From NCBI RefSeq assembly GCF_001705515.1, contig NZ_MDJS01000003.1, positions 1 to 64,000 on the forward strand: DNA of 64,000 nucleotides. The letters are read 5' to 3'. The position numbers and the translations under genes are program-made. The notes below the pieces were generated by a model. That model ran no database searches and was not told where the DNA came from. It saw only the letters and a program-made list of their open reading frames with translations. Shown in pieces: positions 44,208 to 52,553 of this stretch. The DNA is from Mucilaginibacter sp. PPCGB 2223. GTDB lineage: Bacteria; Bacteroidota; Bacteroidia; Sphingobacteriales; Sphingobacteriaceae. Numbering within the stretch: position 1 is the stretch's first letter; every line of letters starts with the position of its first letter.

Positions 44208-46193
44208 ATGGCAAAAAAACAAGAAGCAGAAAAAGAACTAAAGGCTAAAGAGGCCGAATTGGGCGCGATAACCGCGATCCCTAAAGAAAAAGAAAGCATT
44301 GAATCAGAAGCTGATTCATTGTCGATCGAAGACATCAAAAAATCAACCGTTACCTCGGCAGTTACCCCTGGCGATTTCGATTGGGATGCTGATGACAAAA
44401 AATTTGGTAACTACAGTGACTCTGACCGTGAACAGTTAGAAAAAATGTACGATGGTACGTTCAGTTCTATCAACAAAGGCGAGATCATCAGCGGTGTTGT
44501 AGTTAACATCAACAACAAAGACGTGGTATTGAACATCGGCTTTAAATCTGATGGTCTGGTATCGCTTTCTGAGTTCCGCGACACGCCTGACCTGAAGGTT
44601 GGCGACAGCGTTGACGTGTTTGTTGAATCGCAGGAAGATGCTAACGGCCAGTTGGTACTTTCGCGCAAACGCGCTAAAACCCAAAAATCATGGGAGCGTA
44701 TTAACAGTGCTTTAGATAACGATGAGATCATCACCGGTTTTGTAAAGAGCCGTACAAAAGGTGGTTTAATTGTAGATATAATGGGCGTAGAAGCCTTTTT
44801 ACCTGGTTCGCAGATCGATATCAAACCTATCCGCGATTACGATGTGTACGTAGGTAAAACAATGGAGTTTAAAGTTGTTAAGATCAACCACGAGTTTAAA
44901 AACGTAGTGGTATCGCACAAAGTGCTGATCGAAGACGATCTGGAAAACCAAAAAACCGAAATCGTTGCCAAACTTGAAAAAGGCCAGGTGTTGGAAGGTA
45001 CCGTTAAAAACATTACCGACTTTGGTGTATTCATCGATTTGGGTGGCGTTGACGGCTTACTGCACATTACCGACATTAGCTGGGGCCGCATAGAGCATCC
45101 GAAAGAAGTATTGGCGCTGGATCAGAAGATCAACGTTGTTGTTCTGGATTTCGACGACGAGAAAAAACGTATCGCCCTGGGCTTAAAACAATTAACACCT
45201 CATCCTTGGCAGTCGCTTGACGAAAACATCCAGGTTGGTTCGAAAGTAAAAGGCCGTATCGTAACTGTTGCTGATTACGGTGCTTTCTTAGAGATCATCC
45301 CGGGTGTTGAAGGCCTGATCCACGTATCAGAAATGTCGTGGTCGCAAAACCTGCGCAGCCCTCAGGAGTTCCTGAAAGTTGGCGACGAAGTTGAAGCACA
45401 GGTATTGACACTTGACCGCGACGACCGCAAGATGAGCTTAGGTATTAAACAATTAACGCCTGACCCATGGCAACATGCCGCCGAGAAATATGCAATCGGT
45501 ACTAAACACGTTGCTACAGTTAAAAACATGACCAACTTTGGCGTGTTTGTTGAACTGGAAGACGGCATCGATGGTTTGATCCACATCAGCGACCTGTCAT
45601 GGAGCAAAAAAGTAAATCACCCTAACGAATTCACTAAAGTTGGTGAGAAATTAGACGTGGTTGTTTTAGAACTCGACGTTGATAATCGCAAATTAAGCTT
45701 AGGCCACAAACAACTGGAAGAAAACCCCTGGGATACTTTCGAAACTATCTTCACTATCGACTCGATACACGAAGGTACCGTATTGAAAGTTACTGATAAA
45801 GGCGCCATTGTTGCTTTACCTTACGGTGTTGAAGGCTTTGTGCCAACCAAACACATGGTTAAAGAAGACGGCAAGAGCTTAAAAGCTGATGATACCGGCG
45901 AATTCAAGATCATTGAATTTAACAAGGAAAACAAACGTATTGTGATCTCTCACGCCCGCATCTGGGAAGAAGCCCGTGCCGAAGCAAGGGTACAAGAGTT
46001 TGAAAGCCGCAAAAAAGAAGCAAAAGTTGCCTCTAACGCTGTGAAAAAAGTGAAAGATTCGGTTGAGAAATCAACTTTGGGCGATCTGAGCGTTTTAGCA
46101 CAATTGAAAGAGCAAATGGAAGGCGCAGAGAGCAAAGCTCGTAAAGCACCGGCCGCTCCGAAAAAAGCTGAGGAAGCAGAAGAAGCAGAATAA
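44208..46193 (+). CDS. rpsA: 30S ribosomal protein S1
   Basis: 661 residues from ATG 44208, preceded by AAAGGAGA, one of the few good ribosome-binding sites here. Six S1 RNA-binding repeats can be picked out, e.g. GVVVNINNKDVVLNIGFKSD, GTVKNITDFGVFIDLGGVDG, GRIVTVADYGAFLEII, ATVKNMTNFGVFVELEDGID. The N-terminus and the Ala/Glu/Lys C-terminal tail are low complexity, as in Bacteroidota S1. Needed for mRNA loading on the ribosome. Confidence 0.96.
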   Translation: MAKKQEAEKELKAKEAELGAITAIPKEKESIESEADSLSIEDIKKSTVTSAVTPGDFDWDADDKKFGNYSDSDREQLEKMYDGTFSSINKGEIISGVVVNINNKDVVLNIGFKSDGLVSLSEFRDTPDLKVGDSVDVFVESQEDANGQLVLSRKRAKTQKSWERINSALDNDEIITGFVKSRTKGGLIVDIMGVEAFLPGSQIDIKPIRDYDVYVGKTMEFKVVKINHEFKNVVVSHKVLIEDDLENQKTEIVAKLEKGQVLEGTVKNITDFGVFIDLGGVDGLLHITDISWGRIEHPKEVLALDQKINVVVLDFDDEKKRIALGLKQLTPHPWQSLDENIQVGSKVKGRIVTVADYGAFLEIIPGVEGLIHVSEMSWSQNLRSPQEFLKVGDEVEAQVLTLDRDDRKMSLGIKQLTPDPWQHAAEKYAIGTKHVATVKNMTNFGVFVELEDGIDGLIHISDLSWSKKVNHPNEFTKVGEKLDVVVLELDVDNRKLSLGHKQLEENPWDTFETIFTIDSIHEGTVLKVTDKGAIVALPYGVEGFVPTKHMVKEDGKSLKADDTGEFKIIEFNKENKRIVISHARIWEEARAEARVQEFESRKKEAKVASNAVKKVKDSVEKSTLGDLSVLAQLKEQMEGAESKARKAPAAPKKAEEAEEAE

Positions 46194-46217
46194 GCTTTAA
46201 ATAATTTAAATCTCCCT

Positions 46218-46248
46218 AAAGCCCCGTCGGTAACGATGGGGCTTTTTT
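46218..46248 (+). terminator. Terminator of rpsA
   Basis: AAAGCCCC / GGGGCTTT stem followed by TTTT. A close copy of the terminator and its flanks recurs at 47013-47052. Confidence 0.9.
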
Positions 46249-46274
46249 GTGGGTCAAGAAGCTGTACGGGATTA

Positions 46275-46296
46275 ATGTCGGTGGGAACACCGACAT
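46275..46296. repeat. REP hairpin R1
   Basis: 9-bp stem ATGTCGGTG / CACCGACAT with loop GGAA, upstream of the RAYT gene. Confidence 0.8.
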
Positions 46297-46347
46297 AGGG
46301 AGACGTAAGTGAAGGTGTTGTAGTATGGAATCTCAAAACTCATATCC

Positions 46348-46371
46348 ATCGTCGGTGTCCCCACCGACGAT
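46348..46371. repeat. REP hairpin R2
   Basis: 10-bp stem ATCGTCGGTG / CACCGACGAT with loop TCCC, about 40 bases before the RAYT start. Confidence 0.8.
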
Positions 46372-46411
46372 TTCAAGATAATACCCAACGATATTTACTA
46401 TCTTGAACACT

Positions 46412-46933
46412 ATGGAATTAGGCGTTATATATTTCTACACAGCAACGATACTGCACTGGCAAAAACTATTAGAAACTGAAAAATATAAACAGATCATCAT
46501 TGAAAGTATAATTTATCTTATTCGTCATAGCAAAATAAAGGTTTACGGGTTCGTCATCATGCCTAATCATATTCATTTGCTATTCGAGAATACAGATATG
46601 AATGGTAAAGAAATGCCTTATGTAAGTTTGATGAAATATACTGCTCATCAATTTCTTCAACAATTAAGAAAAAATGATCCGGAACTTCTAAATAATTTCA
46701 AGGTTGACCGCAATACCCGAGTACATCAATTTTGGCAAAGAAATGCCTTGCCGGTAGCAATGTACGATAGAAAGATCTTCGAACAAAAACTGGATTACAT
46801 CCATCTAAATCCATTACAAGAACATTGGCAATTGGCGACCGATCCAAACGATTATCGTTATTCATCCTGCTCATTTTACGAAAAAGAAGATATACACTTT
46901 AATTGGCTAAGTCATTACAGGGATACTCTTTGA
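46412..46933 (+). CDS. REP-associated tyrosine transposase (RAYT, TnpA_REP)
   Basis: 173 residues from ATG 46412. The HUH motif is MPNHIHLLF (about 50-58), the likely catalytic Tyr is in SLMKYTAHQF (about 75), and HQFWQRNALPVAMYDRKIFEQKLDYIHLNPL matches the Y1_Tnp/RAYT C-terminus. These single-strand endonucleases cut at REP hairpins and are normally present as one intact copy. Three REP hairpins flank it. A/T-rich codons compared with rpsA and pyrR suggest transfer. Intact. Confidence 0.93.
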   Translation: MELGVIYFYTATILHWQKLLETEKYKQIIIESIIYLIRHSKIKVYGFVIMPNHIHLLFENTDMNGKEMPYVSLMKYTAHQFLQQLRKNDPELLNNFKVDRNTRVHQFWQRNALPVAMYDRKIFEQKLDYIHLNPLQEHWQLATDPNDYRYSSCSFYEKEDIHFNWLSHYRDTL

Positions 46934-46975
46934 TAATGACTTTGATGATGGTTCAAATATCAGCGTTTCATATTA

Positions 46976-46997
46976 ATGTCGGTTAGGACACCGACAT
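46976..46997. repeat. REP hairpin R3
   Basis: 8-bp stem ATGTCGGT / ACCGACAT with a six-base loop (TAGGAC), 43 bases after the RAYT stop. Confidence 0.8.
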
Positions 46998-47019
46998 TGG
47001 CGACAATTTCAATTTCCCT

Positions 47020-47049
47020 AAAGCCCCGTTGTTTCCGACGGGCTTTTTT
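47020..47049 (+). terminator. Second copy of the rpsA-type terminator
   Basis: AAAGCCC / GGGCTTT with a T run. The flanking CCCTAAAGCCCCGT and GGGCTTTTTTGTGG are shared with the rpsA terminator, making a direct repeat of about 40 bases around the RAYT-REP module. Confidence 0.8.
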
Positions 47050-47149
47050 GTGGCTAAACATTTGCAAAACCTGCAAATTTTGCGTATTTTGTAAGTTACT
47101 AAAGCGCGAGGCTCAGGTGTTAATGATTACCAATTTGGCCACACATGGC

Positions 47150-47184
47150 ATACCCATGAATACCCATGTGATACCGATGTGTTT
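47150..47184. repeat. Short AATACCCATGTG-type motifs upstream of pyrR
   Basis: ATACCCATGAATACCCATGT, then ATACCGATGTGTTT. A related pair is at 47254-47279 (AATACCGAAGAATACCTATG) and another at 35476-35500. The gap 47056-47411 contains these motifs and the pyrR promoter, plus a doubtful ORF. Confidence 0.5.
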
Positions 47185-47236
47185 ATGGGTACGAAATTAG
47201 CCAAAAGCGCCTTCGGAGTAAATTCAGGAGGTTTTT

Positions 47237-47419
47237 ATGAAAAACTTGTCAAAAATACCGAAGAATACCTATGTGTTCCGTTTGCTCAAAGCCGAAAGCA
47301 TAAAGCCAAGAGAAGCATTATCGATCAATTATCAGTCCTTAAAACTTTTCAACCTTAAAACTTTCCAACCTTCAACTAAATTATCTACTTTTGCCCAAAC
47401 CTACCCAAACGATGCTTAA
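47237..47419 (+). CDS. Doubtful 60-codon ORF overlapping pyrR start
   Basis: MKNLSKIPKNTYVFRLLKAE... preceded by CAGGAGG at an ideal distance, unusual in this genome. It ends 8 bases inside pyrR in another frame. Against it: the pyrR -7 element lies inside it and its second half is low-complexity (SLKLFNLKTFQPS). It could be a leader peptide, a relic or chance. Confidence 0.25.
   Translation: MKNLSKIPKNTYVFRLLKAESIKPREALSINYQSLKLFNLKTFQPSTKLSTFAQTYPNDA
47386..47393 (+). promoter_or_regulatory. -7 element of pyrR
   Basis: TACTTTTG, 18 bases before the pyrR ATG at 47412. It covers the in-frame TTG at 47391, ruling out that codon as the start. Confidence 0.55.
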
Positions 47420-47957
47420 TCCAACATTGCTCGACGGTCAGAAATTCCAGATCACCATCCAACGCTTGTGTCGGCAATTGATAGAAAACCATAACGATTT
47501 TTCAAATTCGGTCATCATCGGTATACAACCGCGGGGAATTTTCCTGGCTAAACGCATAGCCGAAGAATTGCGCAAGATTCTTCCGGGTAAAACAATTTTA
47601 CAGGGCGACCTGGATATTACCTTTTACCGTGACGATTTCCGCCGGCGCGAATCACCATTGGTGCCTAATTCAACTCATATCGACTTTATCATTGAAGGTA
47701 AAAAGGTGATCCTGATGGACGATGTATTGTGGACAGGTCGTACCATCCGTTCGGCCATGGATGCCATGCTGGCGTTCGGCCGGCCCGAAAAGGTTGAGCT
47801 GCTGGTGTTGGTCGACAGGCGTTACTCTCGCCATCTGCCCGTAGCGGCTGATTATATCGGCATAGCAGTGGATTCCATAGCATCGCAAAAGGTAGTGGTT
47901 AGCTGGAAAGAAACGGATGGGGAGGATAAGGTGGTTTTGCTATCTGACGGGAAGTAA
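47412..47957 (+). CDS. pyrR: PyrR: pyrimidine operon regulator/uracil phosphoribosyltransferase
   Basis: 181 residues from ATG 47412. The PRPP loop is VILMDDVLWTGRTIRSAMDA; GIQPRGIFLAKRI and DLDITFYRDDF(R) are PyrR-specific. PyrR binds pyr mRNA and UMP to attenuate transcription and has some UPRTase activity. pyrB follows after a palindromic repeat, so the two are likely one operon. No obvious attenuator hairpin other than the repeat was found between them. Confidence 0.94.
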   Translation: MLNPTLLDGQKFQITIQRLCRQLIENHNDFSNSVIIGIQPRGIFLAKRIAEELRKILPGKTILQGDLDITFYRDDFRRRESPLVPNSTHIDFIIEGKKVILMDDVLWTGRTIRSAMDAMLAFGRPEKVELLVLVDRRYSRHLPVAADYIGIAVDSIASQKVVVSWKETDGEDKVVLLSDGK

Positions 47958-47970
47958 ATAATATAACCAA

Positions 47971-48072
47971 GCGTCATTGCGAGCGGTAGCGAAGCAATCT
48001 CTATTTAGGACGATCGATATAGCAAATCGGACCTGTATAGCATAGAGATTGCTTCGTACCCCGCAATGACGC
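47971..48072. repeat. GTCATTGCGAG-type palindromic element, copy 4
   Basis: GCGTCATTGCGAGCGGTAGC ... GCAATGACGC, with GAAGCAATCTCTA and TAGAGATTGCTTC arms. It occupies most of the gap between pyrR and pyrB and would form a long hairpin in their mRNA. Confidence 0.88.
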
Positions 48073-48099
48073 GCTGAGATAAGTTTCGAAATATAAATT

Positions 48100-49026
48100 A
48101 TGGATACGTTAAGTACACGCCATCTCTTAGGAATAAAAGATCTGAACAAAAAAGATATCGAGCTGATATTTGAAACGGCCGATACTTTTAAGGATGTGCT
48201 GAACCGCCCGATCAAAAAAGTGCCTTCGCTGCGGGATGTGACCATAGCCAATATCTTTTTCGAAAACTCGACGCGCACGCGCCTCTCGTTCGAGCTGGCA
48301 GAGAAGCGCCTTTCGGCAGATATCGTCAACTTCGCAGCCTCATCATCATCGGTAAGCAAAGGCGAAACGCTGATCGACACCGTGAACAATATCCTGGCCA
48401 TGAAAGTGGATATGGTGGTGATGCGTCATCCTTATGCGGGCGCAGGCGTGTTTTTGTCAAAGCATGTCAAAGCACAGATCGTCAACGCCGGCGATGGCGC
48501 ACACGAGCACCCTACCCAGGCCCTGCTCGATGCTTTTTCCATCCGCGAAAAATATGGTGAGGTAGCCGGTAAGAAGATCGTTATCGTGGGCGATATCCTG
48601 CACTCGCGGGTAGCGCTATCCAACATCCTTTGCCTGAAACAATTAGGAGCCGAAGTAATGGTTTGCGGGCCGACGACGCTTATTCCCAAATATATCGGTT
48701 CGTTAGGCGTTAAGGTTGAGCATAACCTCATCAAAGCCCTTAACTGGTGCGATGTAGCCAATATGCTGCGCATACAACTGGAGCGCCAGGATATCAAATA
48801 CTTCCCTTCGCTGCGCGAGTATACGATGCTTTATGGCCTCAATAAACAAATATTGGATTCGCTCGACAAGGAGATCACCGTAATGCACCCCGGCCCTATC
48901 AACCGCGGCGTGGAGATCACCAGCGATGTGGCCGACAGTAAGCAATCCATCATCCTCGACCAGGTGGAAAACGGCGTGGCCGTGCGCATGGCAGTGCTTT
49001 ACCTGCTGGCCGGGCAAACGCAGTAA
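48100..49026 (+). CDS. pyrB: Aspartate carbamoyltransferase catalytic subunit
   Basis: 308 residues. Carbamoyl-phosphate site FFENSTRTRLSFELAEKRL, the HPTQALLDAFSIREK motif and HPGPINRGVE for aspartate binding. Second step of de novo pyrimidine synthesis. Downstream of pyrR; no pyrI regulatory chain is adjacent. Confidence 0.96.
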   Translation: MDTLSTRHLLGIKDLNKKDIELIFETADTFKDVLNRPIKKVPSLRDVTIANIFFENSTRTRLSFELAEKRLSADIVNFAASSSSVSKGETLIDTVNNILAMKVDMVVMRHPYAGAGVFLSKHVKAQIVNAGDGAHEHPTQALLDAFSIREKYGEVAGKKIVIVGDILHSRVALSNILCLKQLGAEVMVCGPTTLIPKYIGSLGVKVEHNLIKALNWCDVANMLRIQLERQDIKYFPSLREYTMLYGLNKQILDSLDKEITVMHPGPINRGVEITSDVADSKQSIILDQVENGVAVRMAVLYLLAGQTQ

Positions 49027-49108
49027 GCGTAGCTATCTTTCCTGCCCGGCAGCCAGCTTGTTTATTTCAGATATCGTGTTTATATTGAGGTATCTTATCA
49101 TTCTCTAA

Positions 49109-49603
49109 ATGAACAAATTTGTACTATACTTTAAACACAGGCCCGCGCGTTTATTGGGTCTGGTGATATTGCTGTTTATCAGCTCAAATTTTGCCAGTTT
49201 AGATCTATTTGCACTCGCTGTATTTATTTTTTACACTGTAGCAGAGTACCAGCAGCACAAATCTTACCGGAACTTTTTAGACAAGCAAGGGCTAACCGCC
49301 CAAGAATATACTGATAAGAAATTTATTGAAAACTGGACCGATACCAGGCAAGCTGGTTTAACCAGGTATTGCTTTTTTGATGGAGGCATTATCATCGGCT
49401 CCATTTTATCCATCTTTATTGGGGCGGCATTTTTTAAATCGGGTTTGTTGGGTGATATAACCAAAGACCTTAGCGGCATGATGGAACTGATCTGGAAAAG
49501 TTTCGTGCTGGGTTTTATGATTGCGGCTATATACTACTGGTTAAGATGGCCCTATAGAGAAAGACGTTTTACCAAATTAACCGGTAACTACCCGTCTATA
49601 TAA
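49109..49603 (+). CDS. Integral membrane protein of unknown function
   Basis: 164 residues with four predicted helices in two pairs (about 14-45 and 90-145), with a soluble loop YQQHKSYRNFLDKQGLTAQEY between. Not recognised. Three bases upstream of the lipoprotein gene, so probably co-transcribed. Confidence 0.75.
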   Translation: MNKFVLYFKHRPARLLGLVILLFISSNFASLDLFALAVFIFYTVAEYQQHKSYRNFLDKQGLTAQEYTDKKFIENWTDTRQAGLTRYCFFDGGIIIGSILSIFIGAAFFKSGLLGDITKDLSGMMELIWKSFVLGFMIAAIYYWLRWPYRERRFTKLTGNYPSI

Positions 49604-49606
49604 GTT

Positions 49607-50752
49607 ATGAAACTCCGAACTTTACTTGTCGTATCAATACTGTTTGTGCTGGCTTCATGCAAACGCAACGAATACCAACAAAAGATATTGGGTGATTGGA
49701 AGCTGGTTTCGTTGAACATAAAAGATAGCGGCCGTGTGAGAGTTCTTCAAGACTCGAACATCAGACCTTACCTGTACAATTCAGGCGGGTATGCCTTTCT
49801 TCAGGATAATGTATGTGAAAACAGGTCTGGCTATGTAAATTTTCAAAAAGAGAAGCAGTACCTGGGAACAAGAACCAAATACAAACTCGACGGCGACAGT
49901 GTTTCAATATTCAATCCGGCGAATAACAGCTGGCAAGGTTTCAGGATCCTCAATATCGATCATGATACAATGTATATTAAAAAAGCCCCGTGGCCAAACG
50001 ATACGGAATATATATCATCTAAATATGTAAAACGGCACTCAAAACCCGATCATCAATTCGAATTTGACGAGGTAATTATTTCGGATAATGGCGGATGGAG
50101 CCCGGGGCGCAACATACTGATACGCAAGGATGGAACTGTAATTTATCATAAGTACTCAAGCAAATCTATGGGGATCTATAAATCAAAAATAAGCATAGAT
50201 CAATTCAGCGAAATTCAAAGGGCGTTTTCAATGGCTGATGTTTTAAATCTAAAAAATGAGTACCACGACAACAGTGCCGATACGCCTAACTCAAGTATCA
50301 CCTTTATCAAGGATGGTAAGATCATAAAAACAATAAATGACCACGATGGCTCGGCACCGTTTGATCTGATTTGGGCCTATAAGCCTTTAGAGTATCTATA
50401 CCAGGATATTAAGTTGGATCTTATTGAAAAAAACGCTGAAAAACCGATTTTTGCAAGTTTCGGTTTTCAGCATGGCAACCAATACGGAAATATGGGAATG
50501 GCGAATGAATTCTATCTGTTAAGCTTAATTTGGAACGCTAAACAAACTAAACAATCATTTGTCAAAAGATTTGACATAAGATCAGTACCTTATTACGCAT
50601 ACCGGGCATCAAAAATGGAAACCGATGGACGATTTTATAAAGTATTTTGGAAACAAGGCGGTTCAACCACTTATGATATAGGGTTTAACTTTATCGATGT
50701 CAATAAAAAGTTCATAGAGTTTGAGACCTGGAATCCGAAATCCTATCAATAA
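49607..50752 (+). CDS. Lipoprotein of unknown function
   Basis: 381 residues. Signal with lipobox VLASC (Cys18) for membrane anchoring. The N-terminal part (KILGDWKLVSLNIKD) resembles lipocalin-like Bacteroidota domains; the rest (about 130-381) was not recognised. Ends one base from the convergent DUF4136 gene. Confidence 0.8.
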   Translation: MKLRTLLVVSILFVLASCKRNEYQQKILGDWKLVSLNIKDSGRVRVLQDSNIRPYLYNSGGYAFLQDNVCENRSGYVNFQKEKQYLGTRTKYKLDGDSVSIFNPANNSWQGFRILNIDHDTMYIKKAPWPNDTEYISSKYVKRHSKPDHQFEFDEVIISDNGGWSPGRNILIRKDGTVIYHKYSSKSMGIYKSKISIDQFSEIQRAFSMADVLNLKNEYHDNSADTPNSSITFIKDGKIIKTINDHDGSAPFDLIWAYKPLEYLYQDIKLDLIEKNAEKPIFASFGFQHGNQYGNMGMANEFYLLSLIWNAKQTKQSFVKRFDIRSVPYYAYRASKMETDGRFYKVFWKQGGSTTYDIGFNFIDVNKKFIEFETWNPKSYQ

Positions 50753-50753
50753 A

Positions 50754-51347
50754 TTACTGCATCGCCGATAACGGCAATTTATTGATGATCCCGTCCACAA
50801 CTTCGGGCAGGTCCCTTAACGATTGCTTCTGGCTATCCATTTCGCCTACGGCATAACCACGCCAAACCACGTGGCGGGTGTTACGGTCAATCAGGTCAAT
50901 CATCACGGTGCCTTGTTTGTAGGGCACGCGTTCAATCTCGCTGCCTACGTATACCGGGTAGGGGCCGGCGTAGCGATAATAAATGTTACCCCAGCGCGAG
51001 ACACGCGGATAAAAACCGCCGCCTACATACGTATACTGCGGATCATCGTAATAACGCACACGATCTTTAAACATAATGGCATAGCGCACCAGCAGATCAG
51101 GCCGGCGCGAATTGAGCACCAAACCTTTCTTTTGTAGCTGGGCCGTTGCCTCATCGCGGATGCTTTGGTCGGCCAGGTCGTTATAACCGGCATTGGTTGT
51201 GGTATCTACCGGCGGTAACCAGGCAAAAAAGTGATATTTACTCAAATTAGCATTCTTGCCTCCAATCGAATAATAAGTATAGTTTGAACAGGCCTGCCAG
51301 AGCAACATCCCAACAACAGCCAGGCCCAGGATTATAATCTTTTTCAT
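50754..51347 (-). CDS. DUF4136 domain lipoprotein
   Basis: 197 residues; lipobox LLWQAC (Cys20). The core YHFFAWLPP... IRDEATAQLQKKGLVL... RPDLLVRYAIMFKD and GTVMIDLIDRNTRHVVWRGYA match DUF4136, outer-membrane-associated and of unknown role. The 200 bases to its right are AT-rich with nothing recognisable. Confidence 0.88.
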   Translation of the reverse strand: MKKIIILGLAVVGMLLWQACSNYTYYSIGGKNANLSKYHFFAWLPPVDTTTNAGYNDLADQSIRDEATAQLQKKGLVLNSRRPDLLVRYAIMFKDRVRYYDDPQYTYVGGGFYPRVSRWGNIYYRYAGPYPVYVGSEIERVPYKQGTVMIDLIDRNTRHVVWRGYAVGEMDSQKQSLRDLPEVVDGIINKLPLSAMQ

Positions 51348-51546
51348 GGCTTAACTCTCTTAATAGTTTATAATTTATCTAACAGTTAAAATACAATCTG
51401 GTTTTTTAAAACTATGGTCAAATCCGGTTTCCGATTTGTTGGAATTTTAATTTAAACCTTCTATCCGAAACATTAGTCAATAGATAAAATAATAAACTCA
51501 AATAAAATTTCGTTTAACTATCAGTTTATTTAATCATACATCTATT

Positions 51547-52257
51547 ATGAATATCTATTCGAAAACGAAACGCTCTGGCTTAGTGAAACTGCTGATGCTT
51601 TTTGTCGTAGCGGCTATAGGGTTTACATCGTGCACCAAATACCACGACGGGTATTATTACGACCCGGGTCCGGTAGCCCAATTGAACGTGGTGAATGCAT
51701 CTCCTACTTCTGCCAGTTACAACTTTGCTTTAGGCAATAACTTTGTAAACGGCAGCCCGCTATTGTTTGGGCAGCGCAGCGGTTATATCAACGCCTATTC
51801 GGGCAAACGGTTGTTCTCGTTAACATCAGGGGGTACTACTAATGTGATAACTACCGATACGCTTAACCTGGCTGTAAACGGGTACTATTCGTTATTTATT
51901 ACGGGCGCTACCGGCACGCCTACCTTTTTCTTTACGCAGGACGATCTTTCGGCACCGCTTTTGGGCAAGGCTAAAGTCAGGTTTATCCAGTTAAGCCCTG
52001 ATGGCGGCCCGTTTGATCTTTCTATACAAAACGGCGCTACCTTATTTACAAACCAGGCTTATCAAACAGCCTCTGCGTTTACTAATATCGACCCGGGGAC
52101 CTATACTTTCCAGCTAAAAGCCGATCAGACAGGGGCGATAACCACACTCCCAGCCGAAACCATCAGCGCGGGCCGCATTTATACCGTTTGGGTTAAAGGA
52201 CTAGTTGACGGGTCGGGCGATTACGCAATAAGTGGAAAAGTGAATGTGAATAATTGA
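51547..52257 (+). CDS. DUF4397 domain lipoprotein
   Basis: 236 residues; N-terminal signal with lipobox GFTSC (Cys30), a Tyr/Asp-rich linker, then VAQLNVVNASPTSASYNFAL and KVRFIQLSPDGGPFDLSI, the two strands typical of DUF4397 (bacterial surface beta-sandwich). Role unknown. Confidence 0.88.
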   Translation: MNIYSKTKRSGLVKLLMLFVVAAIGFTSCTKYHDGYYYDPGPVAQLNVVNASPTSASYNFALGNNFVNGSPLLFGQRSGYINAYSGKRLFSLTSGGTTNVITTDTLNLAVNGYYSLFITGATGTPTFFFTQDDLSAPLLGKAKVRFIQLSPDGGPFDLSIQNGATLFTNQAYQTASAFTNIDPGTYTFQLKADQTGAITTLPAETISAGRIYTVWVKGLVDGSGDYAISGKVNVNN

Positions 52258-52293
52258 TATTGTGATTGACTGACCCGATGGCAGGGCGACTCG

Positions 52294-52452
52294 TTATTTG
52301 ATGTTGTCCTGCCTTTTTTTGGTCTTCTCCAATTCGTCGGTCAACTCCGGATCAATATCCTTTTCGTCCTTCATGTTGCGCCATATCAAAAAAAAGATGA
52401 TGGCCACAGCAATAATAATGACGATAATCGTTTCGGGCGTATTCAGGCTCAT
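52294..52452 (-). CDS. Small single-pass membrane protein (52 aa)
   Basis: MSLNTPETIIVIIIAVAIIF..., a transmembrane helix (about 8-24) followed by WRNMKDEKDIDPELTDEL and a charged C-terminus. The frame fits a coding pattern and has a single TM with a basic/acidic tail typical of small cell-envelope proteins. Too short for standard ORF cut-offs. Function unknown. Confidence 0.65.
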   Translation of the reverse strand: MSLNTPETIIVIIIAVAIIFFLIWRNMKDEKDIDPELTDELEKTKKRQDNIK

Positions 52453-52553
52453 TGGTTTGCGGATCTGTCGTTGAGATCAAATCCAACAAAACAACCATCG
52501 AGGGCAATAATAGTTTTACCCTTATCTAAACTTAAACCACGTTTAACTTTTGC

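Noticed and set aside
47150-47184. CRISPR-like short repeats upstream of pyrR
   Set aside because: Units are only about 12 bases, unevenly spaced and without spacers; no cas gene.
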